Positions 51,642-61,867 of a stretch of 64,000 bases of DNA are shown here, one piece after another. The translations under genes and the position numbers were made by a program. Within the stretch, counting starts at the first letter, position 1. Each line of letters opens with the position of its first letter. Below the pieces are notes generated by a model, which had not been told where the DNA came from, ran no database searches, and worked only from the letters and a program-made list of their open reading frames with translations. The DNA is from JANRIC01 sp033765345 (lineage in GTDB: Bacteria > Bacteroidota > Bacteroidia > Cytophagales > Microscillaceae), in NCBI GenBank assembly GCA_033765345.1, contig JANRIC010000133.1, positions 8,023-72,022 of the forward strand, read 5' to 3'.

Positions 51642-52457
51642 ATGTTGAAAAAGCAAAACAAGCAAATCTCCTTTTTTCTCTTTGAACATTTGGCATCTTT
51701 TTCTAAAATCAAACATTTTGTATCCAGCCGACAAGGGGGCGTCAGTATCCCTCCCTTTGATCAGTTAAATCTGAGCTTCAAACATGATGACCCCTCAGAT
51801 GTTTTGCAAAATCGTAGAATTTTATCAGAAGCCGTAGAAATTCCGTTGGAATACTTTTGCTTTGCTCAACAAACCCACGGAAATGAGGTTTATGTCGTAG
51901 GGAATCAAGATCGTGGTAGAGGAGCATTCAACCGCCAAAGCGAAATCCCTCAAGTAGATGCTCTAGTGACCAACTCTAAAGATATTTGCTTGGTAGTAAC
52001 CTCCGCAGATTGTGTACCCTTGCTTTTTTTTGACCCAAACTGCGAAGTGATTGCTGCTGCGCATTCTGGTTGGCGCGGAACTGTGCAGAAAATCACCACC
52101 AAAACGATTCAAGTGATGATTGACCGTTTCGGAAGTCATCCCAACGATATTTTAGTGGGCATCGGACCTTGTATTGGAGTAGACCGTTATGAGGTGGGGG
52201 AAGAAGTAATCGCAGAGGTGGATGCCGCATATACACAAGCAGATGATTTATTACCCTTCTATGAAAATACCCAAAAAAGACACTTTGACCTCATACAGGC
52301 AAATATTCGACAATTAAAAGAATTGCAAATTCCTCTCAAAAACGTGGAAATAGCCCACATCTGCACCTATGATCAATCCGATGTTTTTTTTTCGTATCGC
52401 CGTGAGCAGAATAAAGTAGGAATTTTCGGATCAGGTATTATGTTAAAAGACAAATAA
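51642..52457 (+). CDS. pgeF: Peptidoglycan editing factor PgeF (YfiH/multicopper-oxidase-like)
   Basis: A 271-residue protein of the PgeF family, which removes wrongly placed L-Ser from muropeptide precursors and was earlier called a polyphenol oxidase. The metal-site residues are visible: QQTHGNEV, SADCVPLLFF, AAHSGWRGT and GPCIGVDRYEVG. Normal length and intact. Confidence 0.92.
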   Translation: MLKKQNKQISFFLFEHLASFSKIKHFVSSRQGGVSIPPFDQLNLSFKHDDPSDVLQNRRILSEAVEIPLEYFCFAQQTHGNEVYVVGNQDRGRGAFNRQSEIPQVDALVTNSKDICLVVTSADCVPLLFFDPNCEVIAAAHSGWRGTVQKITTKTIQVMIDRFGSHPNDILVGIGPCIGVDRYEVGEEVIAEVDAAYTQADDLLPFYENTQKRHFDLIQANIRQLKELQIPLKNVEIAHICTYDQSDVFFSYRREQNKVGIFGSGIMLKDK

Positions 52458-52604
52458 ACAAATAAAGTGCATTGTACCAAAAGACTTCATTTAGTAAATT
52501 CATAAATAACCAAAGTTGTTTATTTCGAGGTATCTATCATTGATCCCCAGGATTTCAAGAAAAAATAAAACTCCGTGCTTCTTTTTTGAGTATCAATACT
52601 GATC

Positions 52605-52612
52605 GTAACTTT
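52605..52612 (+). promoter_or_regulatory. Promoter -7 element of the hybrid kinase gene (TAACTTTG), with TTTG at 52585-52588
   Basis: The -7 match TAACTTTG is preceded by TTTG at 52585-52588, close to the expected -33 spacing (16 nt between). Transcription would start near 52618, only a few nt before the ATG at 52623. Confidence 0.55.
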
Positions 52613-52622
52613 GCAACGTGTA

Positions 52623-55600
52623 ATGAACCAGGAATTGCAGGAAAATATAAAACAAAAATCTGAATATCAGCTCAAAGCCGTCCTTAATGCGCTGCCGCAT
52701 TCACTTGTATTGATAGATAAGAACCTTTGTATCAGTAATTATAATGATTTGTTTGCTACGGTTTACCAAAAATACTTGGGTCGTAGCCCCCAAATCGGAA
52801 CGGTGATTACAAATGCTTTTGAGTTCTCGAAATGGGAACGCTGCCGGGTGATTCTTGATCAGGCTTTTGAGGGGAAAAAAATTGATGATAGCACGTACAT
52901 AGATATCTTGAACGAATCCATTCATCTAGCCTATCAGATGTATCCGGTTTATGACGAGCGTCAGGAGATTGTAGAAATTGGCATTACATTTCATAAAATC
53001 CCCAAAGAGTCTGAGAATTCTCAGGTATCGGTGTCTGCACAAAGTATTGGAGAAATGCTTAGACATCAGGAAAACCTGTGTTTATTGTTTGATCATTTGC
53101 AGGATGCTATCTGGTCTATTGACTCAAGTTATTGTTTGGTAGCTTTTAACATCAGATTCAGGGATTTATACTATGAATTGAATCATCAGCTCGTGCAAAA
53201 TGGCAAGAATATGATTCAGGATGAAGAAAATCAAAAAATTCATCATTTTTGGAAGGATTTATACGATCAAGTGCTTGCAGGAGAAGTAGTATCTACCATC
53301 TATCCTGTACACAATCAGGAAAAATATTTGTTTTTTGAGTTAAAATCATCTCCTATCAAAGACTCCGAGGCTAATATTCGTGGAGCTACCATCATTGCAA
53401 GAGATATCACAAAGCAGATATTGGGAGAAGAAAGAATCAAACAGAATCTCGCATACCAACAAGCTATCTTAAACAGTGGTAAAAACGCAATCTGGGCAGT
53501 AGATGAAAATCTAAAACTCCTCTTCTTTAATCATACTATCTTCAAATTTATTAAAAAAGCCACCGGGAAAAGTATGAAAATTCTTACCCCTGTCGAGAAA
53601 TACTTTGTAAATCGACCAGGAGAGGCTGAAAGTATCAAAAATATATACCGCCAAGCTTTAAAAGGAGAATTGGTCACCTGCCAAAGCAAAGTAAACTGGG
53701 ATAATCATATCCTGTGGGCAGAGTTTGAGTTTAGCCCTATCACCCTCCATGCCAAAACCGTAGGGGTAGTGGTCAATGCCCGGGATATAACCAAAAAGAA
53801 ACAAAATGAAGCCTTACTTGCAGAAGCCTATCAAATTGCCCGCCTCGGAGATTGGGTGCTGGAGGTAGAAAAAAAGAAAATCACATGGTCACCAAACTTT
53901 TATGAGCTGTTGGGCTTCGAAGGCGAAAGCCTTCAAACAGATTTAGACTTCTTTTTGTCCAGAATCCATCCTGATCATATCGCCGAATTTGAACGAATTT
54001 TGCAAGAAAGTATCACAGAGGCAAAGGGCTTTACCATCTGTCACCAAATACTGATTCCCAGAGATCAAAAAGAAATATTTGTCAAATGTATTGCCAAGCC
54101 TTTTACAAACGAACAAGGCAAAGTTTTTAAAATCGTAGGAACTATCCAGGATATTACCGAATCCCAAAATGCCGAACTGCAAATAAAATCCCAAAAGGAA
54201 TTCCTGGAAAGCCTGATTGAAAACCTACCCATTGGTGTTTTTGCCAAAGATATTACACAAGACTTCCGCTACAGTATCTGGAATCGTAAAATGGAAAATA
54301 TCTTTGAGATGGATCGCACACAAGTAATCGGCAAAACCGATTTTGAGGTGGAAGATAACCCCGAAATAGCACAACACTACCGAAATACAGACAATCAGGT
54401 CGTTCAAACCAAACAATTGGTGCATACCTCAAATGAAATTATCCATAAAGATTCCGGTGACCTGATCGCCAATATAATCAAATTGGTAATTCCAGACGCT
54501 TATGGCAAACCCCGCTACTTGTTGGGTATGGTAGAAGACATCACGGCGCATAAAATCTATGAAAATGCCCTCAAAGAAGCTAAAGATAAAGCTGAACAAG
54601 CTACTCAATCCAAATCAGATTTCCTCTCTATGGTCAGTCACGAAATTCGTACTCCCCTCAATGCCGTTATCGGACTGTCAAACCTACTTTTGGATGAAAC
54701 ACCTTTAAGCAGCCAAGTGGATAAACTGGAAGCACTTAAGTTCTCCGCCGAAAATCTACTGGCACTCATCAATGATATTCTGGATTATAATAAAATTGAA
54801 GCTGGTAAAATTGAATTTGAGGAAATAGAGTTTGACCTCAAGGAAGTCTGTGGCAACCTCAGAAAATCCCTAGAATTACAAGCCAAAGAAAAAGGACTGC
54901 GTCTGAAATTAATTTATGATGAGGATATCCCTCCTCTACTGATGGGTGATACCGTCCGCCTATCGCAAGTACTTTATAATCTCTTATCTAATGCCCTTAA
55001 ATTTACGCATAAAGGCTCAGTCAAGCTCATTGTAGAATTGGTCACTGAATCTGCTGAAAGTGTAGAAATATCTTTTTCCGTAGTAGATACCGGAATAGGC
55101 ATTCCTCTTGAAAAACAAGAGATTATCTTTGAGCAGTTTGCTCAATCCAGCCCAGATATCACCCGAAAATACGGAGGAACAGGGCTTGGATTAGCCATCA
55201 CCAAACGCCTTCTGACACTGCAAAATAGTCAAATCCATCTGAAAAGTACCCCAGGAGAAGGTTCCAATTTTTATTTTAATCTAGTATTCCGAAAAAGTAA
55301 AAATAAAGCAACCCAATCTCCAGGTAATAAACAGATAGCCTATCGGAATGATCAATTAAAAGGACTCCGGGTATTGGTTGCCGAAGATAACGCCATCAAT
55401 CGTTTTGTGATCAAAAATTATCTGGAAAAATGGGGAATCTTTACTGATTTTGCCGAAAACGGTCACATAGCCATCGAGCTGATCTTTAATCGGCATTATG
55501 ATATTGTGCTGATGGATTTGGAAATGCCCGAATTGGGTGGAATAGATGCCGCAGAGATCATTCGCCAACACAAGAATCCAAAGTTCAAAAAACTCCCTAT

Positions 55601-56138
55601 CATAGCACTGACTGCCTCTGCCCTCAGCCAAGTTCAGAAAGAAGTAATCCAGTCTGGTATGAATGATTACGTGTCCAAACCTTTTAATCCCTCCGCACTT
55701 TATCATAAATTATTAAAATTTGTACCCAATCATAATCCTGATAATTATCCACCTCCCATTGAAATTACTTCTAATGAACCCGAAGATACCTCCGAACAGG
55801 AAATGATCAATCTGAGTTCTTTAGACCGATACAATTCAACAGATGAAAATTTTAAAGCAAAATTTCTTCTGCTTCTCAAAGAAGAAATGCAAAAATTTAT
55901 GCACGGTTATCGAGAAGCCCTCCTTAATCATAACACTAGCCAATTATCGGCAATCAGCCATAAAATTGCTCCTAATTTAAAACTCATTCATTTCAAGAAA
56001 CTAATTCAAGAAATTGAAAAAGGAAAAAAATTGCTGAAAAATAGTCCCCATGATTCCAATGCTATCCAAGAATCTATCCGAAACATCGAGCAGTTGACTG
56101 CTTCCTTTCATCAATATGTAGAAGATTATCTGAATTGA
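52623..56138 (+). CDS. Multi-PAS hybrid sensor histidine kinase with receiver and HPt domains
   Basis: A 1171-residue soluble hybrid kinase with no membrane helix. About five PAS-like segments cover residues about 15-650. The HisKA domain has phosphoacceptor His673 in SMVSHEIRTPLN. The HATPase follows (about 770-890, DTGIGIPLEKQ, GGTGLGLAI). A receiver domain with Asp965 (VLMDLEMPE) follows, then a C-terminal HPt with His1113 (SHKIAPNL). The His-Asp-His relay is therefore complete in one chain. The TTG at 52611 is rejected because it lies within the promoter. Ligand and final response regulator are unknown. Confidence 0.9.
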   Translation: MNQELQENIKQKSEYQLKAVLNALPHSLVLIDKNLCISNYNDLFATVYQKYLGRSPQIGTVITNAFEFSKWERCRVILDQAFEGKKIDDSTYIDILNESIHLAYQMYPVYDERQEIVEIGITFHKIPKESENSQVSVSAQSIGEMLRHQENLCLLFDHLQDAIWSIDSSYCLVAFNIRFRDLYYELNHQLVQNGKNMIQDEENQKIHHFWKDLYDQVLAGEVVSTIYPVHNQEKYLFFELKSSPIKDSEANIRGATIIARDITKQILGEERIKQNLAYQQAILNSGKNAIWAVDENLKLLFFNHTIFKFIKKATGKSMKILTPVEKYFVNRPGEAESIKNIYRQALKGELVTCQSKVNWDNHILWAEFEFSPITLHAKTVGVVVNARDITKKKQNEALLAEAYQIARLGDWVLEVEKKKITWSPNFYELLGFEGESLQTDLDFFLSRIHPDHIAEFERILQESITEAKGFTICHQILIPRDQKEIFVKCIAKPFTNEQGKVFKIVGTIQDITESQNAELQIKSQKEFLESLIENLPIGVFAKDITQDFRYSIWNRKMENIFEMDRTQVIGKTDFEVEDNPEIAQHYRNTDNQVVQTKQLVHTSNEIIHKDSGDLIANIIKLVIPDAYGKPRYLLGMVEDITAHKIYENALKEAKDKAEQATQSKSDFLSMVSHEIRTPLNAVIGLSNLLLDETPLSSQVDKLEALKFSAENLLALINDILDYNKIEAGKIEFEEIEFDLKEVCGNLRKSLELQAKEKGLRLKLIYDEDIPPLLMGDTVRLSQVLYNLLSNALKFTHKGSVKLIVELVTESAESVEISFSVVDTGIGIPLEKQEIIFEQFAQSSPDITRKYGGTGLGLAITKRLLTLQNSQIHLKSTPGEGSNFYFNLVFRKSKNKATQSPGNKQIAYRNDQLKGLRVLVAEDNAINRFVIKNYLEKWGIFTDFAENGHIAIELIFNRHYDIVLMDLEMPELGGIDAAEIIRQHKNPKFKKLPIIALTASALSQVQKEVIQSGMNDYVSKPFNPSALYHKLLKFVPNHNPDNYPPPIEITSNEPEDTSEQEMINLSSLDRYNSTDENFKAKFLLLLKEEMQKFMHGYREALLNHNTSQLSAISHKIAPNLKLIHFKKLIQEIEKGKKLLKNSPHDSNAIQESIRNIEQLTASFHQYVEDYLN

Positions 56139-56326
56139 TTTTAATAAAAATACTCACAGTAAAACGATTTGCAAAAAAAGATTTTATAACTCCTTAAAAG
56201 CTTGCCCCGCAAGGGGTCTTGTATTGTAAATCATATAAATCTTGGTATAAATAAACCTCAATCCCTTTTTGTCTTAAAAAAACTGAATAATTTTAAGACT
56301 GGAATTTCTAACAAACTTCTTATACC

Positions 56327-57343
56327 ATGTCACACGGACGTTTCAAAAGCCCGGTAGAAGCTGTACTCACCGGACTCAAAGACTTATTTGGAAAACAAGA
56401 CCTAGAAGATCGATTCAATCCTTCTAACCGTATCGAGGGTAAAACCTGCCTCGTCACTGGTGCCAATTCCGGGCTTGGTTTTGCCACCGCCGTACAACTA
56501 GCCCAGCGTGGCGGCAGGGTGATTATGGCCTGCCGTAGCGGCATCCCTGATGCAGGAGAAAAGGTCAAACAATTGAGCGGCTCAGATCATATAGAAATGA
56601 TGCGGGTCGACTTATCCGATATAGCTGAAATTCATAAATTTTGTGATGAAGTCCGAGACAAAAACATTTCTCTGGATTTGGTCATCCTCAATGCTGGTGT
56701 CACGCCTCCCAAAGCCCGCCGTACCAAACAAGGACTCGATGAGATGTTTATGGTCAATTATCTGGCTAATTTTATATTAATGCATCGCTTCCTCAAGGAC
56801 GGAGTAATCCCCAATCAAGCTTTTGCAGGCAATGCCCATCCGGAAGGAGACCGCCCCAGGGTATTGTTTATTTCATCAGATTCACATCAGGGAGCTTCTG
56901 CTGTTGATTATGAAGAGTTCGGAAAATACTTTGATTATGGAGTAAGCAAAGCCATTAATAATTATAGTTATTTCAAATTAGTACTCAATACTTTTGCCGT
57001 AGAATTAAGTAAACGCCTGAATGACAAAGACAAAATCGATGTAAGTGTAAATGTCATGTGTCCCGGTCCAGTCAATACCAATATCGCTCGAGATGCACCT
57101 ACTTTCTTAAAAGCCTTTATTAAATTGATTTTCCTCTTGTTCTTTCGCTCCCCAATGAAAGCTGCCCGCCCGGTCACTTATCTCTGTTGTTCCCCTGATT
57201 TGGAGGGTAAAAGTACCGAATACCTACACATGTTCAACCAAAAAAAAATGGATGAAAAATGCTATGATTCCCTGGAAGGCACCAAACTCTGGAAAGCATC
57301 CGCAGAAGTCTGGAAATCTATTGACCCAAAAGCCTGTCGATAG
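56327..57343 (+). CDS. Short-chain dehydrogenase/reductase (SDR)
   Basis: A 338-residue NAD(P)-dependent SDR, retinol-dehydrogenase-like. Visible are the cofactor loop TGANSGLG near 45, NAGVTP near 125, the catalytic Ser in FISSDSHQ near 185 and YSYFK (Tyr-x3-Lys) near 218. A VNVMCPGPVNTNIAR segment marks the substrate-loop end. Substrate unknown. The stop codon lies inside the first unit of a heptamer repeat tract. Confidence 0.88.
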   Translation: MSHGRFKSPVEAVLTGLKDLFGKQDLEDRFNPSNRIEGKTCLVTGANSGLGFATAVQLAQRGGRVIMACRSGIPDAGEKVKQLSGSDHIEMMRVDLSDIAEIHKFCDEVRDKNISLDLVILNAGVTPPKARRTKQGLDEMFMVNYLANFILMHRFLKDGVIPNQAFAGNAHPEGDRPRVLFISSDSHQGASAVDYEEFGKYFDYGVSKAINNYSYFKLVLNTFAVELSKRLNDKDKIDVSVNVMCPGPVNTNIARDAPTFLKAFIKLIFLLFFRSPMKAARPVTYLCCSPDLEGKSTEYLHMFNQKKMDEKCYDSLEGTKLWKASAEVWKSIDPKACR

Positions 57344-57520
57344 TCAATAGTCCATAGTCAATGGTCGATAGTCAATGGTCAATAGTCGATAGTCAATGGT
57401 CAATGGTCAATGGTCGATAGTCCATAGACAACAAAAAAATTTCTATGGACTATGGTCTACGGACTACGGACTATGGTCTATGGACTATGGACTATGGTCT
57501 ACGGACTATCAACTATGATC
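57341..57520. repeat. Heptamer tandem repeats forming a long hairpin
   Basis: The left part (57341-57431) is a run of about 13 heptamers (TAGTCAA, TAGTCCA, TGGTCGA variants). After an A-rich loop comes a run of about 11 heptamers (TATGGAC, TATGGTC, TACGGAC) from about 57444 to 57520. The two blocks are mutually complementary, so the RNA would fold into a long hairpin, possibly a terminator or mRNA-stability element for the SDR gene. Confidence 0.85.
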
Positions 57521-57629
57521 TATTTATTTAACAAGGAAATTTGCAAATTCACTTGTACTTTAGTAATTTTTAGTTGAAATTACCTGATAAAATTTTTGCT
57601 TTAAATTAATCAAATCAAAAGGCTTTACA

Positions 57630-59012
57630 ATGAAAGAACCAATCCCTCAAACCCCCAATCGTTTTGTGGCCATTTTCGGGGGGGCTGTCTCCGGAGCCGA
57701 AGCAGCCTCTCAATTAGCCGAAAAGGGCTTTAAAGTTGTTGTTTTTGACCAAAATGCACTCCCTTATGGCAAAATAGAAGACGGACTTCCCAAGTGGCAT
57801 CATAAACTTCGCGACAAAGAAGAACAAAAAATCAATGAAAAACTGAGCCATCCATTGGTTTCTTATGTCCCAAATATCCGCCTTGGAAGCGATTTGAGTG
57901 TCACCGAAATAGCCCGTGATTGGGGTTTTAGTGCTGTATTGCTGGCCGTAGGTGCCTGGCGAGACCGTCCTTTACCGATTGAGGGTATTGATGAGTATAT
58001 CCATCAAGGACTGTACTACCAAAATCCCTTTATTTATTGGTACAATCACCGCCACGAACCCAATTATCAAGGGATAGTCTATGATACCCCAGATGATGCC
58101 ATTATTGTAGGAGGGGGATTGGCTTCTTTGGATGTGGCCAAGGTACTTATGTTCGACAATGTAGAAAAAGCCTTGCGTGCAAGGGGAATTGAAACCAATC
58201 TTTTCGAGCTGGACAGAAGCATCGCCAAAGTCCTGGAAAAACACCAACTTACCCTAGATGATCTGGGTATCAAAGGTTGTACCCTCTACTATCGCCGCCG
58301 GATCAAGGATATGCCTCTCTCTACCATGGCTACCGATACGCCAGAGCAACTTGAAAAGGCTGAAAAAACCCGTGAAAAAATTCTGAATAATTACCAAAGT
58401 AAATATCTTTTTAACATTGCGCCGAATCATGCCCCAGTAGATAAAATCGTAGAAAACGGCCGCCTGATGGGTCTGGTCTTTCAGGAAACCGAATTCAAAG
58501 ACGGCAGGCTTGTCAATATCGAGGGTGCATTAAAAGAAGTTAGGGGTTCAGTGGTGATCTCTTCCATCGGCAGTATTCCCGAATCTATCCAGGGTATCCC
58601 GATGGACGGGCAAGTGTATAAAATCATTTATGAAGAATGTTGTAAGGTAGACGGTTTTCAGAATGTATTTGCACTGGGCAATGCTGTCACGGGTAGAGGT
58701 AATATCAATGAATCTTCTAAACATGGCAAAGAAATAACCGAACAAATCGTGGAAAAATACCTATCCCAAGAGGGAGAATCTGCGATGTACAAAGAGGTTT
58801 TTGAAGATAGAGAATCCCAGATCAGTTTCCATACCAATAAGATTATGGATAAAATCAGCCTCACCAAACCCCTGAGTATCGAGCAAATGCAGGAACTAGA
58901 TCAAAAAGTCAGTGAGTTGCAGCAAAAAGTTGGCTATACAGGCACTTTCCAGCAGTGGGTGGATAAACACCTACCCTTGAGGCTTGAAGAGATGATTGAT
59001 CTCGAGCATTAA
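57630..59012 (+). CDS. FAD/NAD(P)-dependent oxidoreductase (GltD/ferredoxin-NADP-reductase-like)
   Basis: A 460-residue two-dinucleotide-domain flavoprotein. The N-terminal FAD loop is FGGAVSGAEAASQLAEKG, where the usual GxGxxG reads GGAVSG, a variant. The NAD(P) loop is IIVGGGLASLDVAKVLM near 155. The PYGKIEDGLPKWHHKL segment and the closing FALGNAVTGRG segment match the glutamate-synthase-small-subunit / adrenodoxin-reductase family. No iron-sulfur domain is present. Electron partner unknown. Not obviously operonic. Confidence 0.8.
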   Translation: MKEPIPQTPNRFVAIFGGAVSGAEAASQLAEKGFKVVVFDQNALPYGKIEDGLPKWHHKLRDKEEQKINEKLSHPLVSYVPNIRLGSDLSVTEIARDWGFSAVLLAVGAWRDRPLPIEGIDEYIHQGLYYQNPFIYWYNHRHEPNYQGIVYDTPDDAIIVGGGLASLDVAKVLMFDNVEKALRARGIETNLFELDRSIAKVLEKHQLTLDDLGIKGCTLYYRRRIKDMPLSTMATDTPEQLEKAEKTREKILNNYQSKYLFNIAPNHAPVDKIVENGRLMGLVFQETEFKDGRLVNIEGALKEVRGSVVISSIGSIPESIQGIPMDGQVYKIIYEECCKVDGFQNVFALGNAVTGRGNINESSKHGKEITEQIVEKYLSQEGESAMYKEVFEDRESQISFHTNKIMDKISLTKPLSIEQMQELDQKVSELQQKVGYTGTFQQWVDKHLPLRLEEMIDLEH

Positions 59013-59022
59013 GCATCAAGTT

Positions 59023-59112
59023 CCTCCTCCTAAAATTGGAGGAGGGAAATCAGCAGCCGAAAAGCTCGTCCAAGTTTTGGGAGAAGGAAATCAGCGACCG
59101 AAAAGCTTGTAT
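59023..59112. repeat. Small hairpin and a diverged direct repeat
   Basis: CCTCCTCC (59023-59030) pairs with GGAGGAGG (59038-59045). Then AAATCAGCAGCCGAAAAGCT (starting near 59047) is repeated with two changes starting near 59089. No frame or RNA family recognised. Confidence 0.5.
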
Positions 59113-59235
59113 CCTGACTTCAATCTCATTGCGACTTTTGAGGTATTCAAAAAGTTTAGGGCAGGAAATGCCATCCAGGTTATGACAAAGACAAATTGTT
59201 TCGAGTGTTGGCAGAAAGTTTTTTTCTCAAAACTC

Positions 59236-61668
59236 TCATCTTTTTACCCTTTCTCTTTCTTCATCATCAGCATTGTAATGTATGCTTCGAGTATTTTTAC
59301 CAAAACTTCTTGAGTAGGTCAGTTTAATGACTCTGTACAGGGTGGTTTCGTCTTTCCAGGTGGATTGGCCTTGTATATCAAAAGCAATGGGCGTCAAAGC
59401 ACCAATATGGGTTCGTACCCCAAATGATCGGAAAAGGTCGGGTAATGCAAGCTGAATCGTTCCCCAGTCTTTTTTTAGTTTCTTAGCAATCCCTAGATTG
59501 ACTACACCAAAGCCTTTCAATTTAGAAGTTCCATCATAGAAAGCAAAGTTATACCAACCGGAAAGCTCGATTTCAAAGCTTTTGGGAAGAGTGAAATGCT
59601 GTGTGAAATTAATATTCTGATACAGATAGGTTTTTTCCGCAGGACTTAGGCTATAAGAAACCTTATAATGACGCATAGACGTAGTACTGCTCCAAGAAAA
59701 TTTCCACCATTTGAAAAATTGAATCGGTATGTTTAGAAACAAATTGATACTTCGTTGATAATCCAAGTTTTGTGGGGATGAAATGCCTATGTCCTGTGTT
59801 TCATTGGTTGTAATCTGATACCGTAAAATAGGGTGTATGTCGGATTGATAGGAAAGCCCCAGGGTACAATCACTTGTGTTGAAATCGACTTTGAATACAT
59901 CCGTAAGGGTGGGCTTGAGTAGAGGATTACCCGAAAAAACAAAGGTGGGGTCATTGTAAAAAAGGTTTGAAATCAGATCGGCATAAGCAGGGCGGCTGAT
60001 TCGACGGTTATAATTGAAGCTGATCGTCGAGTTTTCGCTCAGATTAAGGCTATAGTTCAGAATTGGGAAAAAATTAGCAATCCTGAAAGCATTTTCATAA
60101 ATGTTGATGTCTCTGTTCCAGTATTCGTATCGCAAACCTGCCTGAAAGGTGGATTTTGTATTCGGTGTAAACTTAAATTGTGTATAAGCAGCCCAGATTT
60201 TTTCTTGGCTATTGATGGTACTTTGCGAACGAGGGTCAATCTCCCAGTTGCCGTTTATATTTCTCTCTACTTGGCTATCATTGGTATTTTTGGCAAGGCT
60301 GCCCTTAACTCCGGCTTCTAGCTGTACCTTTGCATGAATTTCAAGTGAATAATCTGCCTTCAAAACACCTACCTGTATTTTTGAAATACTTTGACCTCTA
60401 TTTCCCGAGGTAAAGATAGGGTTTTGAGGGTCAATTTCATGATTTTCCCGATCAAAATAGCTTGCAAGGATCGTATTAGGACTGTTATTATAGAAGGTAA
60501 TGTAACTTGCATCAAAGCTCAGTTGAGATTTAGCGGTAATTTTTCTACGGAAGTACATGGACGAGATCAAATTTCGCCTGGTGTTGTATCCATCTGATAA
60601 AGCATCCATCCGAACATATTCTGCATCTTTTACATCCCAAGCCACCTCATTATCTACCAAGTTATGTGCTTTCAGCCATGAAAATGACACATCGCTACCT
60701 AGTGTAGTTTTTGTGTTCGGTTGATATTCCAGAGTAAAACCGGTATTTTGGGTATTCTGAAAGCGCTTAGTAAAGCCAGAGAACGTATTCCATGTCTCCC
60801 CGCCAATATTTGGGTTGTTGTTGGTACCATCTCCTGCATAGCCAGAGTGACCTACATCCCGCAAAAATGCATAGGAAGCGTGGAGATTTAGTTTTTTAAA
60901 CCCTTGTGAAAGTCCTAAAGAAGTTACTGCCTTTTCGCGAAATCCATAACCTGCCGTTGCAGAAAAATTGATTTTTGTGCCAAGTATTTCTTCATTTTTG
61001 AATACAATATTGATTATGCCTGCGCCTCCGTCGGCATCATATTGGGCGGTCGGTGAGGTAATCAGCTCTATTTTCTCGATATTATCAGCAATGGTACTCT
61101 CGAGCAAAATCATCAATTCTTCCACAGACATCGGCATTTTTCTTCCATTAAAGAGAATTGTAAGGCCATTTTGCCCATTCAGGCTAAACTGATTGTTTCT
61201 TCGGTCTAAGATAACTCCGGGCAATCTTTCCAAAACCTGTAAGGCATTGCTGCCTTTGGTCATCAGGCTGCTTTGGATATGGATGATTTTACCGAGGGGG
61301 GTGCTTTGGATCAAGTCTTTTTGGGCTGCCACTACCACTTCATCCAGCGCATTACCTTCATGCAAGAGTACCATTTCTCCCAGTAAAATATTTTGGCTGG
61401 TTTCGTGGATTACAAAGGAAGGCGATAGAAAAGTTTTATAGCCGATACTACTGATTTGCACAAAAAATTCTCCTGTTTTTGAATGATTGATCAAAAATGC
61501 GCCGTGTTCATCTGCCGAACTGCCCGATTCAATGGTAGAATCTTTGGATTGAAATAAAATCACATTGGCAAAGGGAACTGCCTCGCCCTCAGAGCTGACA
61601 ATTTTGCCAGAAATTTGCCCAAAACATTTTGTAGCTAATAAAAAACATAAAAAAAACATTGTCTTCAT
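59236..61668 (-). CDS. TonB-dependent receptor-like outer-membrane barrel
   Basis: An 810-residue outer-membrane protein with a signal peptide (residues 1-18). A carboxypeptidase-regulatory-like beta domain follows (ISGKIVSSEGEAVPFANV, about 20-100), then a plug-like domain (VLERLPGVILDRRNN near 145, FNGRKMPMS) and a large C-terminal barrel (OMP_b-brl_3 type, about 300-810). It lacks an obvious TonB box. Such proteins import or export large substrates, but the ligand is unknown. It is divergent from the LytS/LytTR pair, which could regulate it. Confidence 0.87.
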   Translation of the reverse strand: MKTMFFLCFLLATKCFGQISGKIVSSEGEAVPFANVILFQSKDSTIESGSSADEHGAFLINHSKTGEFFVQISSIGYKTFLSPSFVIHETSQNILLGEMVLLHEGNALDEVVVAAQKDLIQSTPLGKIIHIQSSLMTKGSNALQVLERLPGVILDRRNNQFSLNGQNGLTILFNGRKMPMSVEELMILLESTIADNIEKIELITSPTAQYDADGGAGIINIVFKNEEILGTKINFSATAGYGFREKAVTSLGLSQGFKKLNLHASYAFLRDVGHSGYAGDGTNNNPNIGGETWNTFSGFTKRFQNTQNTGFTLEYQPNTKTTLGSDVSFSWLKAHNLVDNEVAWDVKDAEYVRMDALSDGYNTRRNLISSMYFRRKITAKSQLSFDASYITFYNNSPNTILASYFDRENHEIDPQNPIFTSGNRGQSISKIQVGVLKADYSLEIHAKVQLEAGVKGSLAKNTNDSQVERNINGNWEIDPRSQSTINSQEKIWAAYTQFKFTPNTKSTFQAGLRYEYWNRDINIYENAFRIANFFPILNYSLNLSENSTISFNYNRRISRPAYADLISNLFYNDPTFVFSGNPLLKPTLTDVFKVDFNTSDCTLGLSYQSDIHPILRYQITTNETQDIGISSPQNLDYQRSINLFLNIPIQFFKWWKFSWSSTTSMRHYKVSYSLSPAEKTYLYQNINFTQHFTLPKSFEIELSGWYNFAFYDGTSKLKGFGVVNLGIAKKLKKDWGTIQLALPDLFRSFGVRTHIGALTPIAFDIQGQSTWKDETTLYRVIKLTYSRSFGKNTRSIHYNADDEERERVKR

Positions 61669-61867
61669 TTTGATGATTTTTTAATTTATCCAAAAAAAAG
61701 AAGATTTATGTTCTGATTTTTAGAGAGTTGACAAACCGTAGCGGATTGTTGACCAAAGACTAAAGTATAGTCTTTTACCGTTCATCAATTATTTCGTGCA
61801 TTTTATCAATCAGTTTTCAAGACTCAGGCTTTTCTGCTTAACTTTAATGGATATATCACAGATTTTT

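Noticed and set aside
56200..56225. CCCC/GGGG hairpin after the hybrid kinase as a terminator
   Set aside because: The stem is only four bases of GC with no clear T-run.
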